Position numbers and translations under genes: made by a program. A DNA stretch of 64,000 nt from Anaerobaca sp035448545 (GTDB lineage Bacteria; Planctomycetota; Phycisphaerae; Sedimentisphaerales; Anaerobacaceae): positions 87,837-151,836 of the forward strand of contig DAOTJE010000009.1 in assembly GCA_035448545.1 (NCBI GenBank), given 5' to 3'. Below the pieces are notes generated by a model that was given only the letters and a program-made list of their open reading frames with translations, ran no database searches and was not told where the DNA came from. Shown piece after piece: positions 8,670-17,873 of this stretch. How positions within the stretch are numbered: position 1 is the stretch's first letter; each line of letters opens with the position of its first letter.

Positions 8670-9914
8670 ATGGGACTGACACAGGAAGGCCGGGCGGCGT
8701 TGGAGAAGATCCGACAGTGGGGCAAGCAGTACAAGCTGAACATCGCAGGAGGCAAGATCCGACGGACCTCGTCCCGATTCTGCCTGGGGGTCGAGCACGG
8801 CGATTACAACGGCACCGAGCTGTTCGGCGTGGGCACCGACCGCTTCATCTGGATGGCGTACAAACCCAACGGCACCGACAAGGTCCGGCTCTTCAGCGGC
8901 AACTTCCCCGACGACGGCGTGATCGAGTACGCCATCGGCCATGTCCCGCAGCCTAAGTCGGCGGCCATCGCCCAGACGTGGGGCCGCTTCCCCTACGGCA
9001 TCGACTACGTCCTGCGGCGTGAGGGGTTCCCGCTCAAACAGGGAATCGATGCGGTCCTCTACGGCAACATCCCCGGCGGCGGCATGAGCCGCTCGGCGTC
9101 ACTGTGCATCAACCTGATCCTCTCGCTGTTCGATGCCAACCAGATCCAGGTCGCCAAAGACACCCAGATCGTGGACCTGGCCCAGGCGGTCGAGAACGAC
9201 TACATCGGCTCACCTTGCGGCAAACTCGACCAGACGATGGTCCTCTTCGCCCGGGAAGGGATGGGCACGTACTACAATCCGTCCGACCGCTCGATCGAGT
9301 ATGTACCGATGGGGGCGGGCGCGACCGACTTCCGGATCATGGTGCTCGACACAGGCACCGACCGGCCCGGCCTGGAGAAATCGACCTACGCCGTACGACG
9401 GCGCGAATGCGAAGAGCTGGTCGCTATCCTGCAAGAGGCGGGGTTCCAGATCTCCTGCCTGGCCGACATCAAAGACGAAGCGGTTTATCGCAAGATCATG
9501 ACGCAGTTCGGTCCGAAATTCCCCGACCTCTGTGCGCGACTGACGTACATCTTCGGCGCCCAGCAGCGTTTCTACAGGATGATGGACGCCTGGAAGGCGG
9601 GAGACATCGAGACCGTCGGCGCGATCTTCCGTCAGGACGGGATCGGCCTGCGCGACGACTATCGGATCTCGGGACCCGAACTGGAGACGATGTGCGACAT
9701 TGTCCGCACCGTGCCGGGCGTGCTCGGTGAGCGGATGCTGGGCGGAGGGGACAAGGGCGCCTCCGGCGCGCTGGTGCGGGCCGAGAGCGTCGAGGCGGTA
9801 CGTGAGGCGGTCCAGACGGCCTATCCGCGCAGCCGGCCCGACTTCGCCGAGAAGTTCGCGGTGCACACGTGCAAGGTCGTTGACGGCGTCAAGGTCTTCG
9901 AAGGCGAACTCTGA
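8670..9914 (+). CDS. Galactokinase-family GHMP kinase
   Basis: A GHMP-fold sugar kinase of ~414 residues, most similar to galactokinases. The first motif RFCLGVEHGDYN keeps the Arg, Glu-His and Asp-Tyr-Asn positions that contact galactose. The phosphate-binding loop is IPGGGMSRSASL, an altered version of the usual PxGxGLSSSA. CGKLDQTM carries the Asp expected to be the catalytic base. The third motif is LGGGDKGASGALV rather than GGGFGGC. Substrate could be galactose or a related sugar. ATG 8670 removes an unlikely 23-residue leader; GGAG at 8653 is rather far upstream, so the start is uncertain. It precedes pyrK by 21 bases, although no pathway link is obvious. Confidence 0.8.
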   Translation: MGLTQEGRAALEKIRQWGKQYKLNIAGGKIRRTSSRFCLGVEHGDYNGTELFGVGTDRFIWMAYKPNGTDKVRLFSGNFPDDGVIEYAIGHVPQPKSAAIAQTWGRFPYGIDYVLRREGFPLKQGIDAVLYGNIPGGGMSRSASLCINLILSLFDANQIQVAKDTQIVDLAQAVENDYIGSPCGKLDQTMVLFAREGMGTYYNPSDRSIEYVPMGAGATDFRIMVLDTGTDRPGLEKSTYAVRRRECEELVAILQEAGFQISCLADIKDEAVYRKIMTQFGPKFPDLCARLTYIFGAQQRFYRMMDAWKAGDIETVGAIFRQDGIGLRDDYRISGPELETMCDIVRTVPGVLGERMLGGGDKGASGALVRAESVEAVREAVQTAYPRSRPDFAEKFAVHTCKVVDGVKVFEGEL

Positions 9915-9935
9915 CGCTTCAGAAAGCAATCCCGC

Positions 9936-10898
9936 ATGGCGCAGAAACGCGAATCACGGAAGAAGGGACGCCACACCGCGACGGTTCTGTCCAACGTCCG
10001 GGCGGGCGAATGCTTCTGGAAGATGCGGCTTCGCTTCTCCGGCGAGGCGGCCGGCGTGTTCGCGAGGTTCCAGCCGGGCCAGTTCATCGAGTTCGACACA
10101 TCGGACCTGGCGATCCCCGCGACCGACAGCATCCCGAAGGCACTACTGGACGGCGCCCGACGCAGTGTCCTGCTCCGCCGGCCGTTCAGCTTCTCCGACG
10201 TCACGGTCCAGGACGATGCGACGATCGCCGAGCTGCTCTACTGCGTCGTCGGTCCCGCCAGCCTGCGCATGACCACCCTTCGCGCCGGCGACGTGGCCAG
10301 TCTCATCGGACCGCTGGGCAATGGCTTCACCGTCGCGCAGGGCAAGCGGACCGCCCTGCTGGTCGTCGGAGGCATGGGGCTGCCGCCGATCCGCTGTCTG
10401 GCCAGGTTGCTGAATACCGAGCACAAGGAGGTTGAGACGATTGCCTTCATCGGCGCGCGGACGGTGACCGCCCTGCCTCTGGAGGAACGCCCTGCCGCGT
10501 TCGAGGAAGGTCTGAGTCTGTCGGTTCCTACCTTCGCGACGTTGGGCGTCCCGTCGATGGTGGCCACTGACGACGGTTCGGCCGGCCATCGGGGACCCGT
10601 CACCGAGTGCCTGACGCGGTGGCTGCAAGAGAACGCGGATCGGGACCGGGAGAAGCTGATCGTTTACGCCTGCGGCCCGGAACGCATGCTGGAAGCGGTC
10701 GCGCGAATCGCCAACGACCGACAGATCGCCTGCCAGGTCAGCATGGAACGCCGCATGGCCTGCGGGATCGGGCTGTGCCAGAGCTGCGCGATCGAGTGCC
10801 GCATCGAAGGCTCGAACGAGACCGTCTACAAGCTCTGCTGCCAGGATGGACCGGTCTTCGACGCCAGAGAAGTCGTCTTCGGCACAGAGACCGCGTGA
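9936..10898 (+). CDS. pyrK: Dihydroorotate dehydrogenase B, electron transfer subunit PyrK
   Basis: An FAD and [2Fe-2S] subunit that passes electrons from dihydroorotate oxidation in PyrD to NAD+. The N-terminal ferredoxin-reductase-like beta barrel includes the FAD-binding RRPFSFSDV. The middle NAD-binding part has VVGGMGLPPIRCLARLL. The C-terminal cluster motif MACGIGLCQSCAIECR, followed by a CCQDGPVF segment, supplies the iron-sulfur ligands. At 320 residues it is somewhat longer than typical because of a basic N-terminal stretch (KRESRKKGR). It lies directly upstream of pyrD with a 32-base gap, the expected partner. Confidence 0.93.
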   Translation: MAQKRESRKKGRHTATVLSNVRAGECFWKMRLRFSGEAAGVFARFQPGQFIEFDTSDLAIPATDSIPKALLDGARRSVLLRRPFSFSDVTVQDDATIAELLYCVVGPASLRMTTLRAGDVASLIGPLGNGFTVAQGKRTALLVVGGMGLPPIRCLARLLNTEHKEVETIAFIGARTVTALPLEERPAAFEEGLSLSVPTFATLGVPSMVATDDGSAGHRGPVTECLTRWLQENADRDREKLIVYACGPERMLEAVARIANDRQIACQVSMERRMACGIGLCQSCAIECRIEGSNETVYKLCCQDGPVFDAREVVFGTETA

Positions 10899-10930
10899 GG
10901 TCCGCCCGGCCGGACAGATCACGAGCAACA

Positions 10931-11872
10931 ATGAATGAGCAAGTCGATATTTCGGTTCAGTTTGCTGGGCGGAAGCTGGCCAACCCGGTGTTCACCGCGT
11001 CGGGCACGTGCGGGTACGCCGACGAGCTGGCCGACTTCATAGACGTCGATGCCCTGGGCGGCTTTATCACCAAGAGCATCACGCTCCAGCCGCGCAAGGG
11101 CAACCCGACGCCGCGAATCGTCGAGACCGACGCCGGCATGCTCAATGCCATCGGCCTGGCCAACGTGGGGCTGGACCGATTCATCGCAGAGAAACTGCCC
11201 CTGATCGCGAAGATGAAGCCGGCCGTCTTCGTAAACGTGGCCGGTACGACGATCGAGGAATACGTCGCGGTCGTCGAGCGGCTGGCCGGGGAGAAGGCGC
11301 TGGCCGGCTTCGAGTTGAATATCAGTTGTCCGAACGTCAGGAAAGGCGGCATCAGTTTCGGGACCGATCCCGCCCAGGTCGAGGAGATCACGCGGGCGGT
11401 CAAGAAGGCGTGCGGCTCGAAGGCACTGATCGTCAAGCTCACGCCGACGGTGACGGACATCAGCGTCACGGCCCGCGCGGCAATCGCCGGCGGCGCCGAT
11501 GCGCTGAGCCTGATCAACACGTTCACCGCAATGGTCATCGACATCGAGACGCGCCGGCCGGTGCTGGCGAACCGGACGGGAGGTCTGTCGGGTCCGGCTG
11601 TCAAGCCGATCGCGGTCTACCTCGTCAACAAGGTCTACCGCGAGGTGGCCCGCGAGGCGGGAATCCCAATCCTGGGCCTGGGGGGCATTCGCACCGCCTC
11701 CGACGCGATCGAGTTCCTGATCGCCGGCGCGACGGCCGTCGCGGTCGGGACCGCCAGCTTCGTTGAGCCCGACTGCGCTGCGCAGGTCATTTCCGGCCTG
11801 CGCGACTACTGCGTGCGAAAAAAGATCGCCTCGCTCGCCGAACTGACCGGCTCGCTCGCCGAACCCTCCTGA
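10931..11872 (+). CDS. pyrD: Dihydroorotate dehydrogenase B, catalytic subunit PyrD
   Basis: The class 1B FMN enzyme of pyrimidine synthesis, oxidising dihydroorotate to orotate in the cytoplasm. The ATG at 10931 gives 313 residues, the normal family length; the same frame is open much further upstream, but that part reads as a shadow of pyrK. Motifs include NPVFTASGTCGY, KSITLQPRKGNPTPR, the FELNISCPNVRKGG stretch with the class 1 catalytic Cys region, VKLTPTVTDI, INTFTAM, and the C-terminal FMN-phosphate loops GLGGIRTASDAIEF and AVGTASF. It forms a heterotetramer with PyrK encoded just upstream. Confidence 0.95.
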   Translation: MNEQVDISVQFAGRKLANPVFTASGTCGYADELADFIDVDALGGFITKSITLQPRKGNPTPRIVETDAGMLNAIGLANVGLDRFIAEKLPLIAKMKPAVFVNVAGTTIEEYVAVVERLAGEKALAGFELNISCPNVRKGGISFGTDPAQVEEITRAVKKACGSKALIVKLTPTVTDISVTARAAIAGGADALSLINTFTAMVIDIETRRPVLANRTGGLSGPAVKPIAVYLVNKVYREVAREAGIPILGLGGIRTASDAIEFLIAGATAVAVGTASFVEPDCAAQVISGLRDYCVRKKIASLAELTGSLAEPS

Positions 11873-11927
11873 GGCGAGTCCGACGTCGATATACACTCGT
11901 TCCATGCAAGAGAAGGGAGACTCGAAG

Positions 11928-13412
11928 ATGAAACGACGCGAGTTCCTCAAGGCGATCAGCTGCGGCGCCGCCGCGACGGTTCTGCCGGGCTGCACCACCG
12001 ACACACCCAAGACCGCCACCAGGCCGCGCGTGCAGCGGCCGAACATCCTCTGGTTGATCTCGGAAGACACCTCGCCCGACTTCGCCTGCTATGGCCATCC
12101 GCTCGTCAAGACGCCGAACCTCGACAAGCTGGCGAGCCAGGGCGCCCGCTTTACCAACGCCTTCGTGACGGGTCCGGTCTGCTCGGCGTCGCGCTCCGCC
12201 TTCATGACGGGCATGTACCAGACCAGTATCGGCGCGCACAACCATCGCAGTCATCGCGACGACGGCTATACGCTGCCGGCGCCGGTGAACGTGATCACCG
12301 AATACTTCCGCCAAGCGGGCTATTTCACCAGCAACGCTGCCGGCCTGAACTACAAGAAGGCCGGCAAGACCGACTGGAACTTCACCCCGAAGAGCCTGCC
12401 TTTCGACGGCACCGACTGGTCGCAGCGCAAGCCCAATCAGCCTTTCTTCGCCCAAGTCAACCTCAGCCTGACCCACCGGGACTTCAAGCGGGACCAGAGA
12501 AACCCGATCGATCCGACGGCGGTGAGACTGCCGCCCTGCTATCCGGACCATCCGGTCGCCAGACGTGACTGGGCCGACTATCTCGAATCCATCCAGAACC
12601 TCGACACCGAGGTCGGCGTAGCGCTGGCCTGGCTCGAAAAAGAGGGTCTGGCGGACAACACCATCGTCCTGTACTGCAGCGATCATGGCCGCCCGCATGT
12701 GTGGGGCAAACAGTGGCTCTACGATGAGGGCATTCGCATCCCGGTGATCATCCGCTGGCCCGGGCACATCGAGCCGGGCACCGTCGTCGATGACCTCATC
12801 AGCAGCATCGATTTCGCGCCGACCTTCCTGTCGCTGGCGGGGATCGCAGTAGCCAAGCACCTTCAGGGCTATCCGTTCCTCGTCCACGGCCAGAAGGCCC
12901 GCAAATACGTCTTCGCCGCCCGCGACCGATGCGACGGCACCGTCGACCGCATTCGCTGCATCCGATCGAAACGGTACAAGTACATCCGCAACTTCTACCC
13001 CGAGCGACCCTACACGCAGTTCAACGCGTACAAGAAGCTGCAATATCCTGTTCTGACACTGTTGCACGTGCTGCACAAACAAGGGCGGTTAACGCCGGAG
13101 CAGGCACGGTTCATGACGCCGACCCGGCCGCCGGAAGAGTTTTACGACCTCGAAAACGACCCGTTCGAGACGCACAACCTCGTCGACGACCGCGCGTACG
13201 CCAAGGCCCTCCGGGAGCACCGCGCCAAACTGGACGAGTGGATCAGAGCCACCAAGGACCAGGGGCAGACCCCCGAACCCGAGAGCGTGGTCGCCTACTG
13301 GCAGAAAGACATGGCCGAATCATACGAGCGACAGATGAGGAGCCGGGAGTTGTCTCCCGACATCTCCGATGAGGATTATCTGAGCTGGTGGGTCAAGAAG
13401 CTGCTCGTCTGA
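11928..13412 (+). CDS. Secreted sulfatase (Cys-type)
   Basis: A type I sulfatase of the alkaline-phosphatase fold acting on a sulfated substrate, possibly a glycan. The start ATG 11928 follows AAGGGA by about 9 bases; an ATG at 11904 is less likely. The N-terminus KRREFLK followed by a hydrophobic stretch and LPGC suggests Tat export and lipid attachment. The modification site CSASRSAFMTG has the Cys that an anaerobic-type or formylglycine-generating enzyme must convert; no maturase is in the window. A metal-binding region begins ISEDTSPDFACYGH, and CSDHGRPHVWGKQWLYDEG lies near residues ~255-270. The C-terminus carries PPEEFYDLENDPFETHNL, common in the N-sulfoglucosamine-type branch. Confidence 0.9.
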   Translation: MKRREFLKAISCGAAATVLPGCTTDTPKTATRPRVQRPNILWLISEDTSPDFACYGHPLVKTPNLDKLASQGARFTNAFVTGPVCSASRSAFMTGMYQTSIGAHNHRSHRDDGYTLPAPVNVITEYFRQAGYFTSNAAGLNYKKAGKTDWNFTPKSLPFDGTDWSQRKPNQPFFAQVNLSLTHRDFKRDQRNPIDPTAVRLPPCYPDHPVARRDWADYLESIQNLDTEVGVALAWLEKEGLADNTIVLYCSDHGRPHVWGKQWLYDEGIRIPVIIRWPGHIEPGTVVDDLISSIDFAPTFLSLAGIAVAKHLQGYPFLVHGQKARKYVFAARDRCDGTVDRIRCIRSKRYKYIRNFYPERPYTQFNAYKKLQYPVLTLLHVLHKQGRLTPEQARFMTPTRPPEEFYDLENDPFETHNLVDDRAYAKALREHRAKLDEWIRATKDQGQTPEPESVVAYWQKDMAESYERQMRSRELSPDISDEDYLSWWVKKLLV

Positions 13413-13448
13413 GCCAGGCCCTGACGTTTCGACACTTCGGAGGTGAGC

Positions 13449-14606
13449 ATGAGCCAGGTTGCGTCACGAGTGTTCGGCATCGTGGTCCTTGCCGTCCTCG
13501 TCAATCAGCCATTCAACGGCTCCGTCCGGGCCGCTGACAGCGAGGATCGCATGACCTACGCCCAGGCCAAAGCGAGAATCCCGCAGCGGCAACTGCCCGA
13601 GTTCTGGGTCGGCGACGTCAAGGGGCTAGCGGACCGTTTCGAGAGGCTGACGCGTGGAACCGCCCGTGTCATCGCGGTCTCGCCCGGCGGCAGACCGATT
13701 CACCTCGTCACGTACGGCGCCAAAGAGCCGCTCCAGCAGAAGGCCAATTTCAACTCCGCCATCGGAGGCCGTCTGCCCAGCGCCTATACGGACAGGAATG
13801 CGCGCAAAAAGCCCGTCGTCTTCTTCGTCGGTCCGGTCCACGGCCACGAGGTCGAGGCGCTAACCGGTCTGGTAAACCTCATCGAGATCATGGAAACCGG
13901 CAAGGACCTGCGAGGCCGGGGCCAGAGGCCCCTGCAGGAACTCGGCTCGCAGTGCCGTCTGCTGATCGTTCCAACGGGCAACCCCGACGGGACGGCGCGG
14001 TTCGAGCCGCGATCGCTTCAGGGGATGGGGCAGAACGACCTGCGGTTCTGGGGCCAGGGCACCTGGAGCGACGACCGGTTGTGCGGCTGGCCCCAGGTCA
14101 AGAGGCAGCACCCGCTCGTGGGCGACAACGTCGGCTTCGTGGGCTGCTACTTCAACGACGCGGGAATCAATCCGATGCACGATGAGTTCTTCGCGCCGAT
14201 GGGGCCGGAGGCGCCGGCGATCCTGAAGATCGCCCGCGAAGAAGGGCCCGATCTGGCAGTCTCACTGCACAGCCACGAGCCGCCGCCGGCACTGCTGCGA
14301 CCGGCCTACCTGCCGAATGCAATCCAGCAGGACGTTCGCACGCTGGCTCAAAGATGCTTCGCCCTGCTGGAGCAGCGGAACCTGCCGCACAACGGCCTGC
14401 CTGAAGTGCGCGCCGAGGATGAGCAGATGCCCAGCGCCTTCAATCTGACCAGCGCGCTGTACCACATCTGCGGGGCGACCTCGTTCACCTTCGAGTGTCC
14501 GCACGGTCTGAAAGGCTCGTGCGAAGTGACACACGAGCAAATCCTCGACATCCAACTGACGCTCTATGAGGCCATGCTGCAACACGCGTTCGACGCGAAG
14601 AAGTGA
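13449..14606 (+). CDS. Secreted M14-family zinc carboxypeptidase-like protein
   Basis: An exported hydrolase of ~385 residues with an N-terminal signal peptide ending near SVRAAD. ATG 13449 is 6 bases after GGAGG; the GTG at 13443 directly abuts that site. Zinc-binding residues are apparent in GPVHGHEVEALTG (His and Glu of HxxE) and in SLHSHEPPP (third His). NPDGTARFEP and FNDAGINP correspond to the substrate-binding Asn/Arg region, and the likely catalytic Glu is in TFECPHGLKG near the C-terminus. It could be a peptidase or an amidohydrolase of the succinylglutamate desuccinylase type. It begins 36 bases after the sulfatase and may be co-expressed. Confidence 0.85.
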   Translation: MSQVASRVFGIVVLAVLVNQPFNGSVRAADSEDRMTYAQAKARIPQRQLPEFWVGDVKGLADRFERLTRGTARVIAVSPGGRPIHLVTYGAKEPLQQKANFNSAIGGRLPSAYTDRNARKKPVVFFVGPVHGHEVEALTGLVNLIEIMETGKDLRGRGQRPLQELGSQCRLLIVPTGNPDGTARFEPRSLQGMGQNDLRFWGQGTWSDDRLCGWPQVKRQHPLVGDNVGFVGCYFNDAGINPMHDEFFAPMGPEAPAILKIAREEGPDLAVSLHSHEPPPALLRPAYLPNAIQQDVRTLAQRCFALLEQRNLPHNGLPEVRAEDEQMPSAFNLTSALYHICGATSFTFECPHGLKGSCEVTHEQILDIQLTLYEAMLQHAFDAKK

Positions 14607-14648
14607 CGTCTTCGTCAGAACCGGGACGTCGGCCGACAGACAGGCCAG

Positions 14649-14918
14649 TCAGGCGCATTGTGACGGACGCAGGCACTCGAAGCGAATGGTTTGCGATTCT
14701 TCGATGTGGCCGCTGGGCCGGAAGGCGCACCGCTCCAGCACTCTGCACGATGCGACGTTCTGCGCCGTGGTGTGGGCAAGGATCCGCCGGACGCAGGGGC
14801 CCTCGAACGCCCAAGTCAGCAACATGCCGACGATTTCGGTTGCGTAGCCCTGGCCTCGCCGGGCGGGCATGATGGAAAAACCGATCCCGGCGGCCAGCGG
14901 CCCATGCCGGACGGGGTC
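14649..14918 (-). pseudogene. Truncated GNAT acetyltransferase (RimJ/RimL-like), C-terminal fragment
   Basis: The minus strand encodes GFSIMPARRGQGYATE followed by VRRILAHTTAQNVAS and RVLERCAFRPSG, the acetyl-CoA binding and C-terminal motifs of Acetyltransf_3 proteins. The frame runs back only to a TGA at 14921-14919, about 16 codons before GFSIM, so the ~80 N-terminal residues expected in the family are missing. No start codon with a ribosome binding site is seen. The rest of the gap up to 15097 shows no gene. Confidence 0.6.
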
Positions 14919-15097
14919 TCACAAGCCGGATTCGGGTTGATCCGCCCCATGGTTTCGGCTATGCTCTGGCCATGGCAGGCTGGCGGATCAGAACGACTGG
15001 GGCCGGGCGGCGCGACGCAAAGGCGCTACCCAACGGAAGCGGCCGCATGACGTCGTCGCGTGACATATCGGAACGCCCATTACAGGAGAGATAGCAC

Positions 15098-16546
15098 ATG
15101 GCCAGAGATATGGAGACGCTTTACCAGCAGCGACTGAACCGGTACGTGACCGCGATGCGGAACGAGAAGCCGGACATGATCCCGATCCGGCCGTTCGTGG
15201 CCGAGTTTACCGCCAAGTACGCCGGCATGACCTGCCAGGACGTGGCCCACGACTACACCAAGGCCTTCGAAGCCGCTGTCCAGTGCGCCAGGGACTTTGA
15301 CTGGGACGCCGTCGTCGCGAACATGGTCTATGTCTGGACGGGCCTGGCCCAGGCGGCGGGCCTGCGGTACTACGGCATTCCTGGCGTCGGTATCCCGCAC
15401 ACGGTCGGCTTCAACTATATCGAGCCGCCGGAAGAGAAGGCCTTCATGAAGGAGGACGAGTACGATGAGCTGATCGACGACCCGACGGCGTTCCTCTACA
15501 ACACGTGGCTGCCGCGCGTCTCGACCGAGATCAGCAAGATCGGCGAACCTTCGACCTATCGCAACAACCTCGCACTGGTCAAGAGCGCGATGGCGATGAT
15601 GCAGTACTTCTATGCTTTCGGGCCCCAGGTGGCGCGGCTTCGCACCGAGTGCGGCACGGCCTCGGCCATCGCGGGCATCTTCAAGTCACCCTTCGACATC
15701 ATCGCCGACAAGCTGCGCGGCTACGTCGGCCTGACGATGGACATGCACAAGCAGCCCAAGAAGGTGCTCAAGGCCGCCGAGGCGATCATCCCGCACATGG
15801 TTCACGTGGGCCTGAGCACCGCCGACCCGAGCAAACAGGTGCCCATCGGCTACTGGATGCACCGGGGCTGCGTCCCGTTCATCACGCCGGAGCAGTTCGA
15901 TTCACACTACTGGCCTACCCTGAAGCCCTGCATCGAGGAGTTCTGGAAACACGGGCACCAGACGCTTTTCTACGCCGAGGGCAAGTGGCGACACCACTTC
16001 GACACCTTCCGCAAGCTGCCCGAACGCAGCATCGTCTTCCACTGCGACCAGGATGACATCTTCGAGGTCCACCGCAGGCTGCACGACCGGTTCGCCATCA
16101 GCGGCGGGGTCCCGAACATGCTGCTGAGCTACGGCACGCCCGAGGAGGTCAAGCAGTTCGTCCTGCGCGTGATCAAGGAGGTCGCCAAAGACGGCGGCTA
16201 CATCCTGGACGCCGGCGCGATCATGCAGAACGACACGAGCATCGAGAACATGAAGACGATGACGCAGGTCTGCCGCGAGCACGGCGTTTACTCCGCCGGC
16301 ACGTACAAGGCCCCGGTCGCGACGCCTCCGTGCGATCTGCCTTCGTCGGTCGAGTCCCGAAAGAAGGTCACCGGCCTGGCCGGCCGACCCGCGCCGCGCG
16401 TCAGGCCCGGCGTCTGCTTCCCGTGGGAACAGCGCTTCAAAGACCTGCCCGAGATCACCGGCGACAAGGCCCTCGTGCAGAAGGTCTGGGAAGAGATCGA
16501 CGCCCTGGGCAACATGTACATCTGGCAACTGCTGCTGTCATTCTAA
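15098..16546 (+). CDS. Uroporphyrinogen decarboxylase (URO-D) family protein
   Basis: A cytoplasmic 482-residue TIM-barrel protein of the URO-D superfamily, which includes heme-pathway HemE and corrinoid/thiol methyltransferases such as MtaA and CmuA. The clearest support is the C-terminal half: FYAEGKWRHHFDTFRKLP, then VFHCDQDDIFEVHRRL, then FAISGGVPNMLL with a following DGGYILDAGAIM. These resemble the barrel strands of the methyltransferase-like branch rather than true HemE. The ribosome binding site AGGAGAG is 7 bases from ATG. It is followed 14 bases later by the Gfo/Idh gene, so it likely belongs to the same operon. The substrate is unknown. Confidence 0.75.
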   Translation: MARDMETLYQQRLNRYVTAMRNEKPDMIPIRPFVAEFTAKYAGMTCQDVAHDYTKAFEAAVQCARDFDWDAVVANMVYVWTGLAQAAGLRYYGIPGVGIPHTVGFNYIEPPEEKAFMKEDEYDELIDDPTAFLYNTWLPRVSTEISKIGEPSTYRNNLALVKSAMAMMQYFYAFGPQVARLRTECGTASAIAGIFKSPFDIIADKLRGYVGLTMDMHKQPKKVLKAAEAIIPHMVHVGLSTADPSKQVPIGYWMHRGCVPFITPEQFDSHYWPTLKPCIEEFWKHGHQTLFYAEGKWRHHFDTFRKLPERSIVFHCDQDDIFEVHRRLHDRFAISGGVPNMLLSYGTPEEVKQFVLRVIKEVAKDGGYILDAGAIMQNDTSIENMKTMTQVCREHGVYSAGTYKAPVATPPCDLPSSVESRKKVTGLAGRPAPRVRPGVCFPWEQRFKDLPEITGDKALVQKVWEEIDALGNMYIWQLLLSF

Positions 16547-16560
16547 GGGGAGAGATACCC

Positions 16561-17847
16561 ATGAACCGTCGTCGCTTTCTGAAACAGACCACCTGCATCG
16601 CTGTGGGCGGGATCGGCTTTCCATCCCTCGTCTCATCTGCGGCGCTGGGCAAGGCGGGGAGTGTCGCCGCCAGCGAACGGATCACGGTGGGCTTCATCGG
16701 CACCGGCGGACACGGCATCGACATGAACCTCAAGAGTTTCCTGGCCCAGCCCGATGCGCAGGCGGTAGCCGTGTGCGACGTCGATCCGGTCAACCTCCAG
16801 AAGGCCCGCGACCTGGTCAACGCCAGGTACGGCAACACCGACTGTATGACGACGCAGGACTTCCGCGAGATTCTGGCTCGTGCAGACATCGACGCGGTGA
16901 TGATCTCGACGCCGGACCATTGGCACGTGCCGATCTCCATCGCCGCCGCCAAGGCGGGCAAGGACGTCGAGTGCGAGAAACCGACCCTGACGGTCGAGGA
17001 GGGCCGCAGACTGGTCCAGACGATGCAGCGCTACGGCCGCGTCTTCCAGTGGTCCACCGAGGACCGCTCCGTCGACGTATACCATCGCATGTGCGAGCTG
17101 GTCCGCAACGGACGGATCGGCAAGGTCCACACCATCCGAGTCGAGCTGCCGGCCGGACCCGACACGCCGGGCAATCCCGAGCCGATGCCGGTCCCCGAGG
17201 GGTTCGACTACGACATGTGGCTCGGTCCGGCCCCCTGGGCCCCCTACACCAAGGACCGCTGCCACTGGAACTTCCGCTGGATCTTCGACTACTCCGGCGG
17301 CATGCTCACCGACTGGGGCGCGCACCTGCTCGACGGCGCCCAGTGGGGTAACGACACCGAGCACACCGGACCGGTGGAGGTCGAAGGCCGGGGCGTCTTC
17401 TGCCAGGGCGGGCTCTACGACACCGCCCGCGAATACCACCTCGAGTACACCTATGCCGACGGCGTCAAGCTCTTCGTCGACTCGGGAGAGCCCAGCCTGC
17501 GATTCGAGGGCAGCGAAGGCTGGGTCGGCAATCGGGGCTGGCGCGGCAAGCTCGAAGCGAGCCGGCCGGCGATCCTCGATTCGGTGATCGGACCCGAAGA
17601 GATTCATTTGTACACGTGTCCCGGCGGCGAGCAGCGCAACTTCCTGGACTGCGTCAAGTCGCGCCAGGCGTGCTACTTCCCGCCCGAGATCGGTCAGCGA
17701 TGTTTCACCATCGCTCACATCGGAAACATCGCGATGCGCCTGGGGCGCAAGCTCCGCTGGAACCCGCAGGAGGAACGCTTCGTCAACGACGACGAGGCCA
17801 ATCGCATGCTCCGCCGGGCGGCTCGCAGTCCGTGGGACCTTCTCTGA
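16561..17847 (+). CDS. Tat-exported Gfo/Idh/MocA-family oxidoreductase
   Basis: An NAD(P)-dependent sugar or glycoside oxidoreductase of 428 residues. The N-terminus MNRRRFLKQTTC, followed by a hydrophobic stretch ending near AALG, is a Tat signal, so the enzyme acts outside the cytoplasm with its cofactor pre-bound. The Rossmann motif VGFIGTGGHGIDM, the CDVDPVNLQKA segment, STPDHWHVPI and the catalytic-Lys signature CEKPTLTVEEG are all present. The second domain includes DMWLGPAPWAPY and GGMLTDWGAHLLD. The start follows GGGGAGAG closely. It lies between the URO-D-family gene (14 bases upstream) and a DUF1080/epimerase fusion (26 bases downstream), which fits 3-keto-glycoside formation followed by cleavage. 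Confidence 0.88.
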   Translation: MNRRRFLKQTTCIAVGGIGFPSLVSSAALGKAGSVAASERITVGFIGTGGHGIDMNLKSFLAQPDAQAVAVCDVDPVNLQKARDLVNARYGNTDCMTTQDFREILARADIDAVMISTPDHWHVPISIAAAKAGKDVECEKPTLTVEEGRRLVQTMQRYGRVFQWSTEDRSVDVYHRMCELVRNGRIGKVHTIRVELPAGPDTPGNPEPMPVPEGFDYDMWLGPAPWAPYTKDRCHWNFRWIFDYSGGMLTDWGAHLLDGAQWGNDTEHTGPVEVEGRGVFCQGGLYDTAREYHLEYTYADGVKLFVDSGEPSLRFEGSEGWVGNRGWRGKLEASRPAILDSVIGPEEIHLYTCPGGEQRNFLDCVKSRQACYFPPEIGQRCFTIAHIGNIAMRLGRKLRWNPQEERFVNDDEANRMLRRAARSPWDLL

Positions 17848-17873
17848 GCGGACACCGGGACGAGGACTTCGCC

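Noticed and set aside
14995..15030. CGACGCAAAGGCGC near the URO-D-family gene, also reminiscent of a riboswitch core
   Set aside because: It is explained by a simple GCGC/GCGC palindrome; no aptamer-like helices flank it.
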